Source of the DNA: Microbacterium sp. SS28 | GTDB lineage: Bacteria; Actinomycetota; Actinomycetes; Actinomycetales; Microbacteriaceae | Reading direction: 5' to 3' | Length of the DNA: 64,000 nucleotides | NCBI RefSeq assembly: GCF_022761035.1 | Contig: NZ_JAKWJP010000006.1 | Coordinates: forward strand, 186,001-250,000 | The notes under the pieces: generated by a model | Database searches by the model: none | The model's input: the letters and a program-made list of their open reading frames with translations, nothing else | What the model was told of the DNA's origin: nothing | Shown: positions 26,277-34,405 of the stretch, piece after piece | How the letters are laid out: each line of letters starts with the position of its first letter | How positions within the stretch are numbered: the stretch's first letter is position 1 | Made by a program: the position numbers and the translations under genes

Positions 26277-27353
26277 ATGACGCACGCGATCGTTCCGCCG
26301 TATCTGCTCGCACGCATCGCCGCGGCCCAGGAGCCGCACCTCGCGCACGCCGCCGCCGCGGCGCGCGCGACCCTCGCGGCGCAGCGCGAGTACACCCCGA
26401 CGCGCTCGCGACTGCGGCTCTCGATCGACGAGGCGGGCGCCCTGGTGGCCGAGAGCGCCCCCGCCCCCGATCGCACGATCTACGACGCGCAGCAGCGCGA
26501 AGTGCTCCCCGGCGTGAAGGTGCGGGGCGAGGACGAACCGCCGACGAAGGACGCCTCCGTCGACGAGGCGTTCGACGGGCTCGGCGCGACTTTCGACTTC
26601 TATTGGGACGCCTACCGCCGCAACAGCATCGACGACGCGGGCGGGGCGCTGCTCGCGACGGTGCACTACGGCCGCGACTACGACAACGCGTTCTGGAACG
26701 GCGAGCAGATGGTGTTCGGCGACGGCGACGGCGAGATCTTCACGGGCTTCACGCGCTCGCTCACCGTCATCGCCCACGAGCTCGCCCACGGCGTCACCGA
26801 GTACTCCGGCGGGCTCGACTACCAGGACCAGTCGGGGGCGCTCAACGAGTCGCTCTCGGACGTGTTCGGCGCGCTCACCGAGCAGCACCAGCTGGGTCAC
26901 ACCGCCGACGAGGCGACGTGGCTCATCGGCGCGGGCATCTTCACGCCCGCCGTGCAGGGCCGCGCGCTGCGGTCCCTGCGCGCGCCCGGCACGGCGTACG
27001 ACGACGACGTGCTCGGCAAGGACCCGCAGCCCGCGCACATGCGCGACTACGTCGTGACCGCGGGCGACAACGGCGGCGTGCACATCAACTCCGGCATCCC
27101 GAACCGCGCGTTCGCCGTCACTGCGCTCACCCTCGGCGGACGGGCATGGGAGCGGGCGGGGCTCATCTGGTATCGCACCCTCACGGCGGGCACCCTCTCG
27201 CGCACGACGGACTTCTCGGCGTTCGCCGCCGCGACCCTGGCCACGGCCGAGGCGGAGTACGGTGAGGAATCGGAGGAGGTGGCCGCCGTCCGCGCCGGCT
27301 GGGCCGACGTGGGCGTCGCACACGATGCACGACTCGCGCAGCCCCGAGCCTGA
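26277..27353 (+). CDS. M4 (thermolysin-family) metallopeptidase, protealysin-like
   Basis: 358 residues. The zinc site is complete: H167, E168 and H171 in IAHELAHGVTEYSGGLDY, and E191 in NESLSDVFG. The active-site His269 is in VHINSGIPNRAF. It lacks a signal peptide and has only a short propeptide (about residues 1-60), like the protealysin group rather than secreted thermolysins. The start is leaderless by promoter position. The gene overlaps, by 29 bases, an emfourin-like inhibitor gene, which is the usual partner of this group. Confidence 0.93.
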   Translation: MTHAIVPPYLLARIAAAQEPHLAHAAAAARATLAAQREYTPTRSRLRLSIDEAGALVAESAPAPDRTIYDAQQREVLPGVKVRGEDEPPTKDASVDEAFDGLGATFDFYWDAYRRNSIDDAGGALLATVHYGRDYDNAFWNGEQMVFGDGDGEIFTGFTRSLTVIAHELAHGVTEYSGGLDYQDQSGALNESLSDVFGALTEQHQLGHTADEATWLIGAGIFTPAVQGRALRSLRAPGTAYDDDVLGKDPQPAHMRDYVVTAGDNGGVHINSGIPNRAFAVTALTLGGRAWERAGLIWYRTLTAGTLSRTTDFSAFAAATLATAEAEYGEESEEVAAVRAGWADVGVAHDARLAQPRA

Positions 27354-27672
27354 CGAACCGGCCCAACCGGCTCCCGCGCTCGTCGTCGCCGTGACCCGCA
27401 CAGGCGGGTTCGCGGGGATAGCCCGCGCGTGGACCGCCGAGCCGCGCGAAGCCGAAGCGCCCGAGTGGATGGCCCTCATCGCCCGCTGCCCGTGGGACGA
27501 GCGGCTCGAGAGCGACCCGCGCGGCGCCGATCGCTTCCAGTGGAGCATCCGCGCGCAATGCGGTCCCGAGGAGGACAGAGAGGCCGAGCTTCCCGACAGG
27601 GCCGTGCAGGGTCCGTGGCGCGACCTCGTCGACGCCGTCCGGGAGTGGAGCGCGGGCAACCCGTCGCACTGA
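27325..27672 (+). CDS. Emfourin-like protealysin inhibitor
   Basis: 115 residues, the size of emfourin. The diagnostic N-terminal block is VAVTRTGGFAGIARAW, followed by a helix and an edge strand RFQWSIRAQ, and it ends with WRDLVDAVREW. Emfourins bind protealysin-like M4 enzymes tightly and block them. The ATG at 27325 lies 29 bases inside the protease gene in another frame; this in-gene overlap suggests coupled translation and a fixed protease:inhibitor ratio. The first 18 residues (Pro/Glu-rich) look disordered. Confidence 0.8.
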   Translation: MHDSRSPEPDEPAQPAPALVVAVTRTGGFAGIARAWTAEPREAEAPEWMALIARCPWDERLESDPRGADRFQWSIRAQCGPEEDREAELPDRAVQGPWRDLVDAVREWSAGNPSH

Positions 27673-27697
27673 CGTCGCGGTACCGGGCCGCGCCGGC

Positions 27698-28318
27698 TCA
27701 CGCGTCGGACGAGCGTCCGAACAGGCCCTTCTTCTTGACCGGCTTGAGGTGCTTCTGCAGGTAGATCGTGCCGAGCCAGCGGCCGAACTTGAACCCGACA
27801 CGGCCCATGCGGCCCACTTCGGTGAACCCGAGCTTCTCGTGCAGCGCGATGGACGCCTCGGCGCCCTTGTCGCTGATGACGGCGACCATCTCGCGGATCC
27901 CCACCTGCTCGCACGCCACGATGAGCGCTTCGAGCAGCGCGCGCCCGAGGCCCTTGCCTGCCGCCGCCTGGCCCAGGTAGATCGAGTTCTCGACCGAGAA
28001 CCGGTACGCGCTCTTGGTCGACATCGGCTGCACGAGGGCGTAGCCGAGGATCTGCCCCGTCGGCCCCTCGGCGACGAGGAACGGCATCTTGAGCTTCCGC
28101 AGATGCGCGACCTTCTCGCGCCACTGCGCGATCGACCAGCGCTTCTCGTCGAAGGTCACGACCGAGTTGGTGACGTAGTAGTTGTATATCTCGCGGATGT
28201 CGGGGATGTCGGTGTCCTCGACCGGCCGGATCGTGTACGAGAAGGGCCGCTCGGTCTCGGGCTTGCGCAGGTGGAGCGGAAGCCGCCGACGCGTCTTCTC
28301 GTACTCCTCCTCCAGCAT
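27698..28318 (-). CDS. GNAT N-acetyltransferase (phosphinothricin-acetyltransferase-like)
   Basis: 206 residues. The GNAT domain covers about 30-185: YTIRPVEDTDIPDIREIYNYYVTNSVVTFDE is the PAT-like opening, and the acetyl-CoA loop is QAAAGKGLGRALLEA. VGFKFGRWLGTIYLQKHL near the end matches that subgroup, which acetylates small amines such as phosphinothricin or methionine sulfone. A basic Lys/Arg tail closes the protein. The true substrate is unknown. The ATG lies 7 bases after a TAGGCT box, so translation starts on a leaderless mRNA. Confidence 0.88.
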   Translation of the reverse strand: MLEEEYEKTRRRLPLHLRKPETERPFSYTIRPVEDTDIPDIREIYNYYVTNSVVTFDEKRWSIAQWREKVAHLRKLKMPFLVAEGPTGQILGYALVQPMSTKSAYRFSVENSIYLGQAAAGKGLGRALLEALIVACEQVGIREMVAVISDKGAEASIALHEKLGFTEVGRMGRVGFKFGRWLGTIYLQKHLKPVKKKGLFGRSSDA

Positions 28319-28325
28319 GTCGACC

Positions 28326-28331
28326 AGCCTA
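28326..28331 (-). promoter_or_regulatory. -10 box, leaderless GNAT gene
   Basis: TAGGCT on the minus strand, 7 bases before the ATG, in the 23-base gap behind ung. It lets the GNAT gene be expressed apart from ung. Confidence 0.45.
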
Positions 28332-28341
28332 GACGCCCGCG

Positions 28342-29034
28342 TCAGGAGGGGAGAGCCCACTCGACGGGGGCGGCTCCCTGCTGAGCGAGCAGGTCGCCTG
28401 CGCGCGAGAAGGGGCGCGACCCGAAGAAGCCGCGACTCGCCGACAGGGGCGACGGATGCGGCGATTCGATGATGGGAGTCGCACCGAGCAGCGGCCGGAG
28501 GTTGGCGGCATCCCGCCCCCACAGAATCGCGACGAGCGGCGCATCGCGTGCCGCGAGGGTGCGGATCGCGTGCTCCGTGACCTTCTCCCAGCCCCATCCG
28601 CGATGCGAGGCGGGCGCGCCGGGCGCGACGGTCAGCACGCGGTTGAGCAGCATGACGCCCTGATCGCTCCAGCCCGACAGATCGCCGTGCGGGGCGGGCG
28701 GGATGCCGAGGTCGGCCTGGAGCTCCTTGTAGATGTTGGAGAGGCTGCGCGGGAGCGGGCGCACGTCCCGGTCGACGGCGAAGGACAGCCCGATGGGATG
28801 CCCGGGCGTGGGGTACGGGTCCTGCCCGACGATGAGCACGCGCACATCCGCGAGCGGGCGCTGGAACGCGCGCAGGACGCGGTCCCCCGCGGGGAGGTAG
28901 TGGCGCCCCGCCGCGACCTCGCCGCGCAGGCGCTCGCCGATCGCCGCGATGTCGGGCGCGACGGGCGCGAGCGCTTCCGCCCAGCCGGCGTCGATGAGCC
29001 CCGCCGAGGCGAGCTCGGGCAGCGTCAGCGCCAC
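28342..29034 (-). CDS. ung: Uracil-DNA glycosylase (family 1)
   Basis: 230 residues, standard for Ung. The water-activating motif is GQDPYPTPGHPIGLSF with D72, the pyrimidine-binding Phe lies in the same block, and the DNA-intercalation loop is ESPHPSPLSASRGFFG with the catalytic His. It removes uracil from DNA and starts base-excision repair. It lies 3 bases after the phosphoribosyltransferase stop, so the two are one transcript. Confidence 0.97.
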   Translation of the reverse strand: MALTLPELASAGLIDAGWAEALAPVAPDIAAIGERLRGEVAAGRHYLPAGDRVLRAFQRPLADVRVLIVGQDPYPTPGHPIGLSFAVDRDVRPLPRSLSNIYKELQADLGIPPAPHGDLSGWSDQGVMLLNRVLTVAPGAPASHRGWGWEKVTEHAIRTLAARDAPLVAILWGRDAANLRPLLGATPIIESPHPSPLSASRGFFGSRPFSRAGDLLAQQGAAPVEWALPS

Positions 29035-29037
29035 AGG

Positions 29038-29556
<519 letters not shown>

Positions 29557-29659
29557 CTGCCCGTCCTCCCCTGCCCACGCGCGCGGGCTCCGGCATCCAG
29601 GTTACGGCCCGGTCCGATCCGAGCCTGCTCCGTCCGTGCACCCGGCAGGCGGGCTCGGA

Positions 29660-30439
29660 TCAGTCGAGCCCGCGAGGCCGCAGCGGTCCGCGCGCGAGGA
29701 GGTGCTGGGCGGACTGCGCGACGGGGCGCATCGTGATCAGGTCGAGGTTGACGTGACCCGGCGCGTTGAGCGCGTAGGCGATGACGTCGGCGACGTCGTC
29801 CGCCGTGAGGGGCGCCTCGACGTCCTGATAGACCTTCTCGGCCGCGATGCGGTCGCCACCGAGGCGGTTGAGGGTGAACTCGGGCGTGTGCACCATGCCC
29901 GGTGCGACCTCGACGACCCGGATGGGCTCGCCGTTGAGCTCGAGCCGCAGGGCGTGCGCGAGCATCGACTCGGCGGCCTTCGCGGCGTTGTATCCGCCGC
30001 CGCCCGGGTAGGCGGTCTGGGCCGCGGTCGAGGTGACGAACACCACGTCGGCGTGGCCGTCGTCGGCGGCGGCGCGGCGCAGCCGGCTGATCAGCGCCGA
30101 GACGAGCCGCTGCGCGCTCAGGACGTTGACGTCGAACATCCACTGCCAGTCAGCCACGTCGCCGTCCTCGACGCGCTGCGTGCCGCGCGCGCCCCCCGCG
30201 ACCTGCACGAGGGCGTGCACGCCGCCCGTCTCGTCGAGCCATTCCGCGAGCGCGTCGACATCGGCCTGCTGCGTGAGGTCCGCGGCGAAGGCGACCGCTC
30301 CCGTCTCGGCCTCGAGCGCCGCGAGCCGGTCCGCGCGGCGCGCGACGGCCACGACATCCCATCCGGAGGCGCGAAGGTGGCGCGCGGCCGCCTCGCCGAT
30401 CCCGGAACTGGCACCTGTCACCACTGCACGTCGAGTCAT
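29660..30439 (-). CDS. Short-chain dehydrogenase/reductase
   Basis: 259 residues of the classical SDR fold. The cofactor motif is TGASSGIG, VAVARRADRL follows it (Arg residues there favour NADP), VNVLS lies in strand 4, and the catalytic Ser and YNAAK motif are present. The C-terminal residues GLD... close the barrel. Substrate unknown; the close pattern resembles actinobacterial serine 3-dehydrogenase/YdfG-type enzymes. It lies 103 bases before the phosphoribosyltransferase on the same strand and diverges from metY. Confidence 0.88.
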   Translation of the reverse strand: MTRRAVVTGASSGIGEAAARHLRASGWDVVAVARRADRLAALEAETGAVAFAADLTQQADVDALAEWLDETGGVHALVQVAGGARGTQRVEDGDVADWQWMFDVNVLSAQRLVSALISRLRRAAADDGHADVVFVTSTAAQTAYPGGGGYNAAKAAESMLAHALRLELNGEPIRVVEVAPGMVHTPEFTLNRLGGDRIAAEKVYQDVEAPLTADDVADVIAYALNAPGHVNLDLITMRPVAQSAQHLLARGPLRPRGLD

Positions 30440-30463
30440 CCCTCCACGCTAGCCCGAGAGCGC

Positions 30464-30473
30464 GTTACGTAAC
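30464..30473. promoter_or_regulatory. 10-bp perfect palindrome in the SDR/metY intergenic region
   Basis: GTTACGTAAC, just upstream of the metY -35 box and of the SDR start. It is an AT-rich dyad in a GC-rich setting and is a fair candidate for a regulator-binding site. Confidence 0.4.
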
Positions 30474-30485
30474 ATTTCCCGCTCG

Positions 30486-30514
30486 TTGTCGCGCGGACGG
30501 GCGAGACCTACTCT
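30486..30514 (+). promoter_or_regulatory. metY promoter
   Basis: TTGTCG (30486-30491) and TACTCT (30509-30514) are separated by exactly 17 bases, the best -35/-10 pair in the window. The leader would be about 45 bases and carries AGGAG before the ATG. Confidence 0.6.
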
Positions 30515-30566
30515 CGGACGAGGCCGCGCAACCCGCTGCGCGCCGCCAAGACACGCAGGAGTCATG

Positions 30567-31889
30567 ATGTCCGCAGCCGAGAACTGGCGCTTCGAGACCA
30601 AGCAGATCCACTCGGGCGCTCAGCCCGATCCGGTCACGAAGGCTCGCGCCACGCCGATCTACCAGACGACGTCGTACGTCTTCGACAACACCGACCACGC
30701 CGCGAACCTCTTCGCGCTGGCCGAGTTCGGCAACATCTACACGCGCATCCAGAACCCCACGCAGGCGGTCGTCGAAGAGCGCCTCGCAGCCCTCGAGGGC
30801 GGCACCGGCGCACTGCTGGTCGCGAGCGGGCAGGCCGCGTCGACCTTCGCGATCCTCAACATCGCCGAGGCCGGCGACCACATCGTGTCGTCGAGCTCGA
30901 TCTACGGCGGAACGTACAACCTCTTCAAGTACACGCTCGCCAAGCTCGGCATCGAGACGACGTTCGTCGAGAACCAGGACGACGCCGAGGAGTGGCGCGC
31001 GGCGGTTCGCCCCAACACGAAGCTCTTCTTCGCCGAGACGATCGGCAACCCGAAGATCAACGTCCTCGACATCCGCACGGTCGCCGAGATCGCCCACGCC
31101 TCGGGCGTGCCGCTCATCGTCGACAACACGATCGCGACGCCGTACCTCATCCGCCCCTTCGAGCACGGCGCCGACATCGTCATCCACTCGGCGACGAAGT
31201 TCCTCGGCGGCCACGGCACGACGATCGGCGGCGTCATCGTCGACGGCGGCACGTTCGAATGGTCGAAGAACGTCGACCGCTTCCCCGGCCTCACCGTTCC
31301 CGACCCCTCGTACCACGGCGCCTCGTACACGGCCGCCGTGGGCGACGGCCTCGCCTACATCATCAAGGCGCGCGTCCAGCTGCTGCGCGACCTCGGTGCC
31401 GCGATCGCCCCGAACAGCGCGTGGCTGCTCATCCAGGGCATCGAGACGCTGTCGCTGCGCGTCGAGCGCCACGTCTCGAACGCGCAGGAGATCGCGGAGT
31501 GGCTCGAGAACCACGCCGACGTCGCCTCGGTCAACTACTCGGGCCTGCCGACCTCGCCGTGGTACGCCGCCGCCAACAAGTACGCCCCCAAGGGCGTCGG
31601 AGCGGTGCTCTCGTTCGAACTCAAGGGCGGTGTCGAGGCGGGTCGCGCCTTCGTCAACAGCCTGACGCTGTTCAGCCACCTCGCCAACATCGGCGACGTG
31701 CGCTCGCTCGTCATCCACCCCGCCTCGACGACGCACTCGCAGCTCACGCCCGAGCAGCAGCTCACGACGGGTGTCACGCCCGGCCTCGTGCGCCTCTCGG
31801 TGGGACTCGAGAACATCGACGACCTCAAGGCCGACCTCGAGCAGGCCCTCGCGGCCGCCCGTCGCGTCTCGGAGGCTGCTCGCGCCTGA
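30567..31889 (+). CDS. metY: O-acetylhomoserine sulfhydrylase (aminocarboxypropyltransferase)
   Basis: 440 residues, PLP enzyme making homocysteine from O-acetylhomoserine and sulfide. The PLP lysine is in IVIHSATKFLGGHGT; PIYQTTSYVFDNTDHAANLF opens the Cys/Met fold and ASGQAASTFAILNI binds the phosphate. Its length suits MetY rather than shorter MetB/MetC, and the downstream metX makes the acetylated substrate. The second of two adjacent ATGs (30567) is chosen because AGGAG lies 5 bases before it. A hairpin terminator follows it. Confidence 0.95.
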   Translation: MSAAENWRFETKQIHSGAQPDPVTKARATPIYQTTSYVFDNTDHAANLFALAEFGNIYTRIQNPTQAVVEERLAALEGGTGALLVASGQAASTFAILNIAEAGDHIVSSSSIYGGTYNLFKYTLAKLGIETTFVENQDDAEEWRAAVRPNTKLFFAETIGNPKINVLDIRTVAEIAHASGVPLIVDNTIATPYLIRPFEHGADIVIHSATKFLGGHGTTIGGVIVDGGTFEWSKNVDRFPGLTVPDPSYHGASYTAAVGDGLAYIIKARVQLLRDLGAAIAPNSAWLLIQGIETLSLRVERHVSNAQEIAEWLENHADVASVNYSGLPTSPWYAAANKYAPKGVGAVLSFELKGGVEAGRAFVNSLTLFSHLANIGDVRSLVIHPASTTHSQLTPEQQLTTGVTPGLVRLSVGLENIDDLKADLEQALAAARRVSEAARA

Positions 31890-31903
31890 CCATCAGTGCG
31901 ACA

Positions 31904-31945
31904 CGAGGGATGCCTCGGACCCGGCTGGGTCCGAGGCATCCCTCG
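31904..31945. terminator. Strong hairpin terminator after metY
   Basis: A perfect 19-bp stem with a 4-base loop (GGCT), arms CGAGGGATGCCTCGGACCC and its complement. It starts 15 bases after the metY stop and ends about 70 bases before the stop of the convergent small gene. Confidence 0.92.
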
Positions 31946-32015
31946 TTCCCCGGCCTCTCCGTGAGGGCCTGGGCTCTCGCGGCTGCCGTGGCATCCGGCC
32001 GCTGAGCTGTCGATG

Positions 32016-32246
32016 TCAGTCCGCGTCGCCGAGGTCGGCGGCGAGCTCCTCCGGCGTGAGGCGCGCACCGGGCACGGGCGGACGGAACGGCGGAGCCGGG
32101 GTCTCGGCGTCGAAGGCAGAGCCGTCCGGCGCCTCGACCGCGGCGTCGTCCGGGAAGACGTCGACATCGTGATCGATGTCGCGTTCCGTGTCCGGCCGCG
32201 GCGCAGGCGGCTCGTGTTCGGGCATGAAGGGTTCGGCGCTCGACAT
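32016..32246 (-). CDS. Small acidic hypothetical protein (76 residues)
   Basis: A Pro/Asp/Glu-rich protein with no hydrophobic segment and few bulky residues (for example RDIDHDVDVFPDDAA), ending in an ordered-looking PGARLTPEELAADLGDAD helix. It is probably largely disordered. I do not recognise it. It is convergent with metY and divergent from metX. Whether it is expressed is unproved; support comes from native-looking codon use and a GATCAT box 6 bases before its ATG. Confidence 0.5.
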   Translation of the reverse strand: MSSAEPFMPEHEPPAPRPDTERDIDHDVDVFPDDAAVEAPDGSAFDAETPAPPFRPPVPGARLTPEELAADLGDAD

Positions 32247-32315
32247 GCGGGCATGATCTCACGACCGGATGACGCGCACGCGTGTAATACGACGCCCGCC
32301 GCCACCGCGACCCGG

Positions 32316-32321
32316 GACAAT
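32316..32321 (+). promoter_or_regulatory. Possible -10 box, leaderless metX
   Basis: GACAAT, then 6 bases, then the metX ATG. The first base departs from TANNNT. There is no Shine-Dalgarno sequence. Confidence 0.35.
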
Positions 32322-32327
32322 GGACCG

Positions 32328-33533
32328 ATGGACTGGCAGACCTCCGAAGACACGGTGCCCTCGGCGCCCGTGACGGAGGCCGATGCGCGGCTCCTGCTCG
32401 GCCGCCCGCCCGCGACGGGCGCGTGGCGCGACGGCGATCCCGCCGGCGACCGGCACTTCGCGGCGTTCGGCGCCTTCCGCACCGAGGGCGGTCGCGAGCT
32501 GCCCGGCTACCGGCTCGCGTACGAGACGTGGGGCGAGCTCAACGCGGCGCGCGACAACGCGGTGCTCGTGCTGCACGCCCTGACGGGCGACAGCCACGTG
32601 CGCGGACCCGCGGGACCGGGGCATCCGACCGCCGGATGGTGGGGCGACATCGTGGGCCCCGGGGCCCCGATCGACACGGACGAGTGGTTCGTCATCGCCC
32701 CGAACATGCTGGGCGGCTGCCAGGGCTCGACGGGCCCTGCGAGCATCTCCCCCGACGGCTACGAGTGGGCGTCGCGGTTCCCGTACCTCACGATCCGCGA
32801 TCAGGTCGCTGCGCAGGTGCGCCTCGCCGACGCGCTCGGAATCGACCGCTGGGCCGCCGTCGTGGGCGGCTCGATGGGCGGCATGCACGCCCTCGAGTGG
32901 TCCATCACCCTGCCCGAGCGCGTCGCGCGCGTCGCGGTGCTCTCGGCGCCGCCCGTCAACACGGCCGACCAGATCGCGCTCAATTCGGTGCAGCTCGAGG
33001 CGATCTCGATCGACCCCCGCTTCCAGAACGGCGAGTACTACGACGCCGACGCGGGCGACGGCCCGCACCGCGGCCTGGCCCTCGCCCGGCGCATGGCGCT
33101 GCTGAACTACCGCAGCCCCACCGAGCTCAACCAGCGCTTCCAGCGCTCGTGGCAGTCCGGCGTCTCGCCCCTCGGCCACGGCGGGCGCTTCGCAGTCGCC
33201 TCCTACCTCGACTTCCACGGCAATCGCTTCACTCGCCGGTTCGACGCGAACACCTACATCACACTCGTCGAGGCGATGAACTCGCACGACGTCGGCCGCG
33301 ACCGCGGCGGCGTCGAGGACGCCCTCGCACGCGTCACCGCGAAGGCGCTCGTCCTGGGCATCGACTCCGACCGGCTCTTCCCGATCGACGGTCAGCACCG
33401 CATCGCGCGCGGCATCCCGAACACCCTCGACGGCGACCGCTCCGTCGTGCTCACGAGCGACTTCGGCCACGACGGCTTCCTCATCGAGACGACGGCCGTC
33501 GGCATGCACCTGCGGCGCCTGCTCGAGGCGTGA
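32328..33533 (+). CDS. metX: Homoserine O-acetyltransferase
   Basis: 401 residues of the alpha/beta-hydrolase MetX family. VLVLHALTGDSHV opens the core, the nucleophile elbow is VVGGSMGGMHALEW, and the Asp and His of the triad are in LVLGIDSDRLFP and GHDGFLIE. It acetylates homoserine with acetyl-CoA; MetY, encoded 440 bases upstream on the same strand, uses the product. The ATG at 32328 is chosen because a longer in-frame extension runs through the antisense small gene. It ends one base before the stop of the convergent NUDIX gene. Confidence 0.95.
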   Translation: MDWQTSEDTVPSAPVTEADARLLLGRPPATGAWRDGDPAGDRHFAAFGAFRTEGGRELPGYRLAYETWGELNAARDNAVLVLHALTGDSHVRGPAGPGHPTAGWWGDIVGPGAPIDTDEWFVIAPNMLGGCQGSTGPASISPDGYEWASRFPYLTIRDQVAAQVRLADALGIDRWAAVVGGSMGGMHALEWSITLPERVARVAVLSAPPVNTADQIALNSVQLEAISIDPRFQNGEYYDADAGDGPHRGLALARRMALLNYRSPTELNQRFQRSWQSGVSPLGHGGRFAVASYLDFHGNRFTRRFDANTYITLVEAMNSHDVGRDRGGVEDALARVTAKALVLGIDSDRLFPIDGQHRIARGIPNTLDGDRSVVLTSDFGHDGFLIETTAVGMHLRRLLEA

Positions 33534-33534
33534 C

Positions 33535-34287
33535 TCAGTCGCTGCGCGTATAGACCCAGGGCAGCGCGCCCAGTTCGAGGCGATGCCTGGTGGCGGATGC
33601 CGCTCCCCCGGCCTCGTCGTACTCGGCGTCCTCCTGCCACAGCAGCATCGGCCCGGCGTCCGTCTTGCGCGCGATCGTCTCGAACCGGCGGAACCCCGCG
33701 AGCCGCAGCGCGCCGAGAAGCGCCTCGACGTCGGGCTGCCCCGAGAGGGCGTGGAGGGTGACCCACGTCGGCGGGTAGAGCGTCGCCTCGCCCCGCGCGT
33801 GCCGCTCGAGCAGCGTCTCGGGCCGCACCCATTCCGCCGCGACCGCCTCGTGCTCCGAGAGGATGAGCTCATCCTCGGCGCCGCGACCCGCGAAGAACCA
33901 CGTGCGGATGCGCAGCGCGAGCCCGGGCGGCGGATCCCACACCGACACCGTGAGGAGCGCGTCCGGGTCCAGCCTCAGGCCCGCTTCCTCCCACGTCTCG
34001 CGCACGCCCGCCCGGCGCGCGGCATCCTCCTCGGCCTCATCCTCGGAGCCGCGGTCGGCGGGTTCGAGCTTGCCTCCCGGAAACACCCACGCCCCCGCGA
34101 ACGAGCCGCGGTCGGGGCGCTCGATCAGGAGCGCCTCGGGCCCCTCCGCACCGTCGCGCAGCAGGATGACCGTCGCGGCGACGGGGATGCCGGGGTCGGT
34201 GCCGTCGCCCGGCAGACGGGGCCGCGACTCGCCGATCGCGTCTCCCAGAGCGCGGAGGGCCCGGTCGGCTGAGGTCGGCTCTGACAT
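33535..34287 (-). CDS. NUDIX hydrolase (NUDT19-like, probable CoA/nucleotide diphosphatase)
   Basis: 250 residues. The Nudix box is split by an insertion: FPGGKLEPAD, then about 12 acidic residues, then RETWEEAGLRL. This long insertion between the GG and the RExxEE part is typical of the NUDT19/NUDT7-like group, which includes CoA diphosphatases. IPVAATVILLRDG and LLIERPDRGSFAGAWVFPGG are the usual preceding strands. The exact substrate is unproved. The ATG lies 6 bases after TAGGCT, hence a leaderless start. Confidence 0.88.
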   Translation of the reverse strand: MSEPTSADRALRALGDAIGESRPRLPGDGTDPGIPVAATVILLRDGAEGPEALLIERPDRGSFAGAWVFPGGKLEPADRGSEDEAEEDAARRAGVRETWEEAGLRLDPDALLTVSVWDPPPGLALRIRTWFFAGRGAEDELILSEHEAVAAEWVRPETLLERHARGEATLYPPTWVTLHALSGQPDVEALLGALRLAGFRRFETIARKTDAGPMLLWQEDAEYDEAGGAASATRHRLELGALPWVYTRSD

Positions 34288-34293
34288 CCGCTC

Positions 34294-34299
34294 AGCCTA
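34294..34299 (-). promoter_or_regulatory. -10 box, leaderless NUDIX gene
   Basis: TAGGCT on the minus strand, 6 bases before the ATG. Confidence 0.5.
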
Positions 34300-34372
34300 C
34301 GGGGAGCGCCTCCACAGGGGCGCACCGTCCGCCGTCCGGGAAACGAAGGAGTCCGGCACCGGGAACCCGGCA

Positions 34373-34389
34373 GGCTCGCGCCGCGAGCC
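34373..34389 (-). terminator. Hairpin behind the DHA1-type MFS gene
   Basis: GGCTCGCG and CGCGAGCC around a single C, about 17 bases after the stop of the gene at 34406. The functional loop would open to at least three bases. Confidence 0.4.
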
Positions 34390-34405
34390 CCGAACGCGAT
34401 CCCGG

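Noticed and set aside
30440..30566. SAM riboswitch before metY
   Set aside because: The leader after the mapped-looking promoter is only about 45 bases, and no SAM-type conserved core was found.
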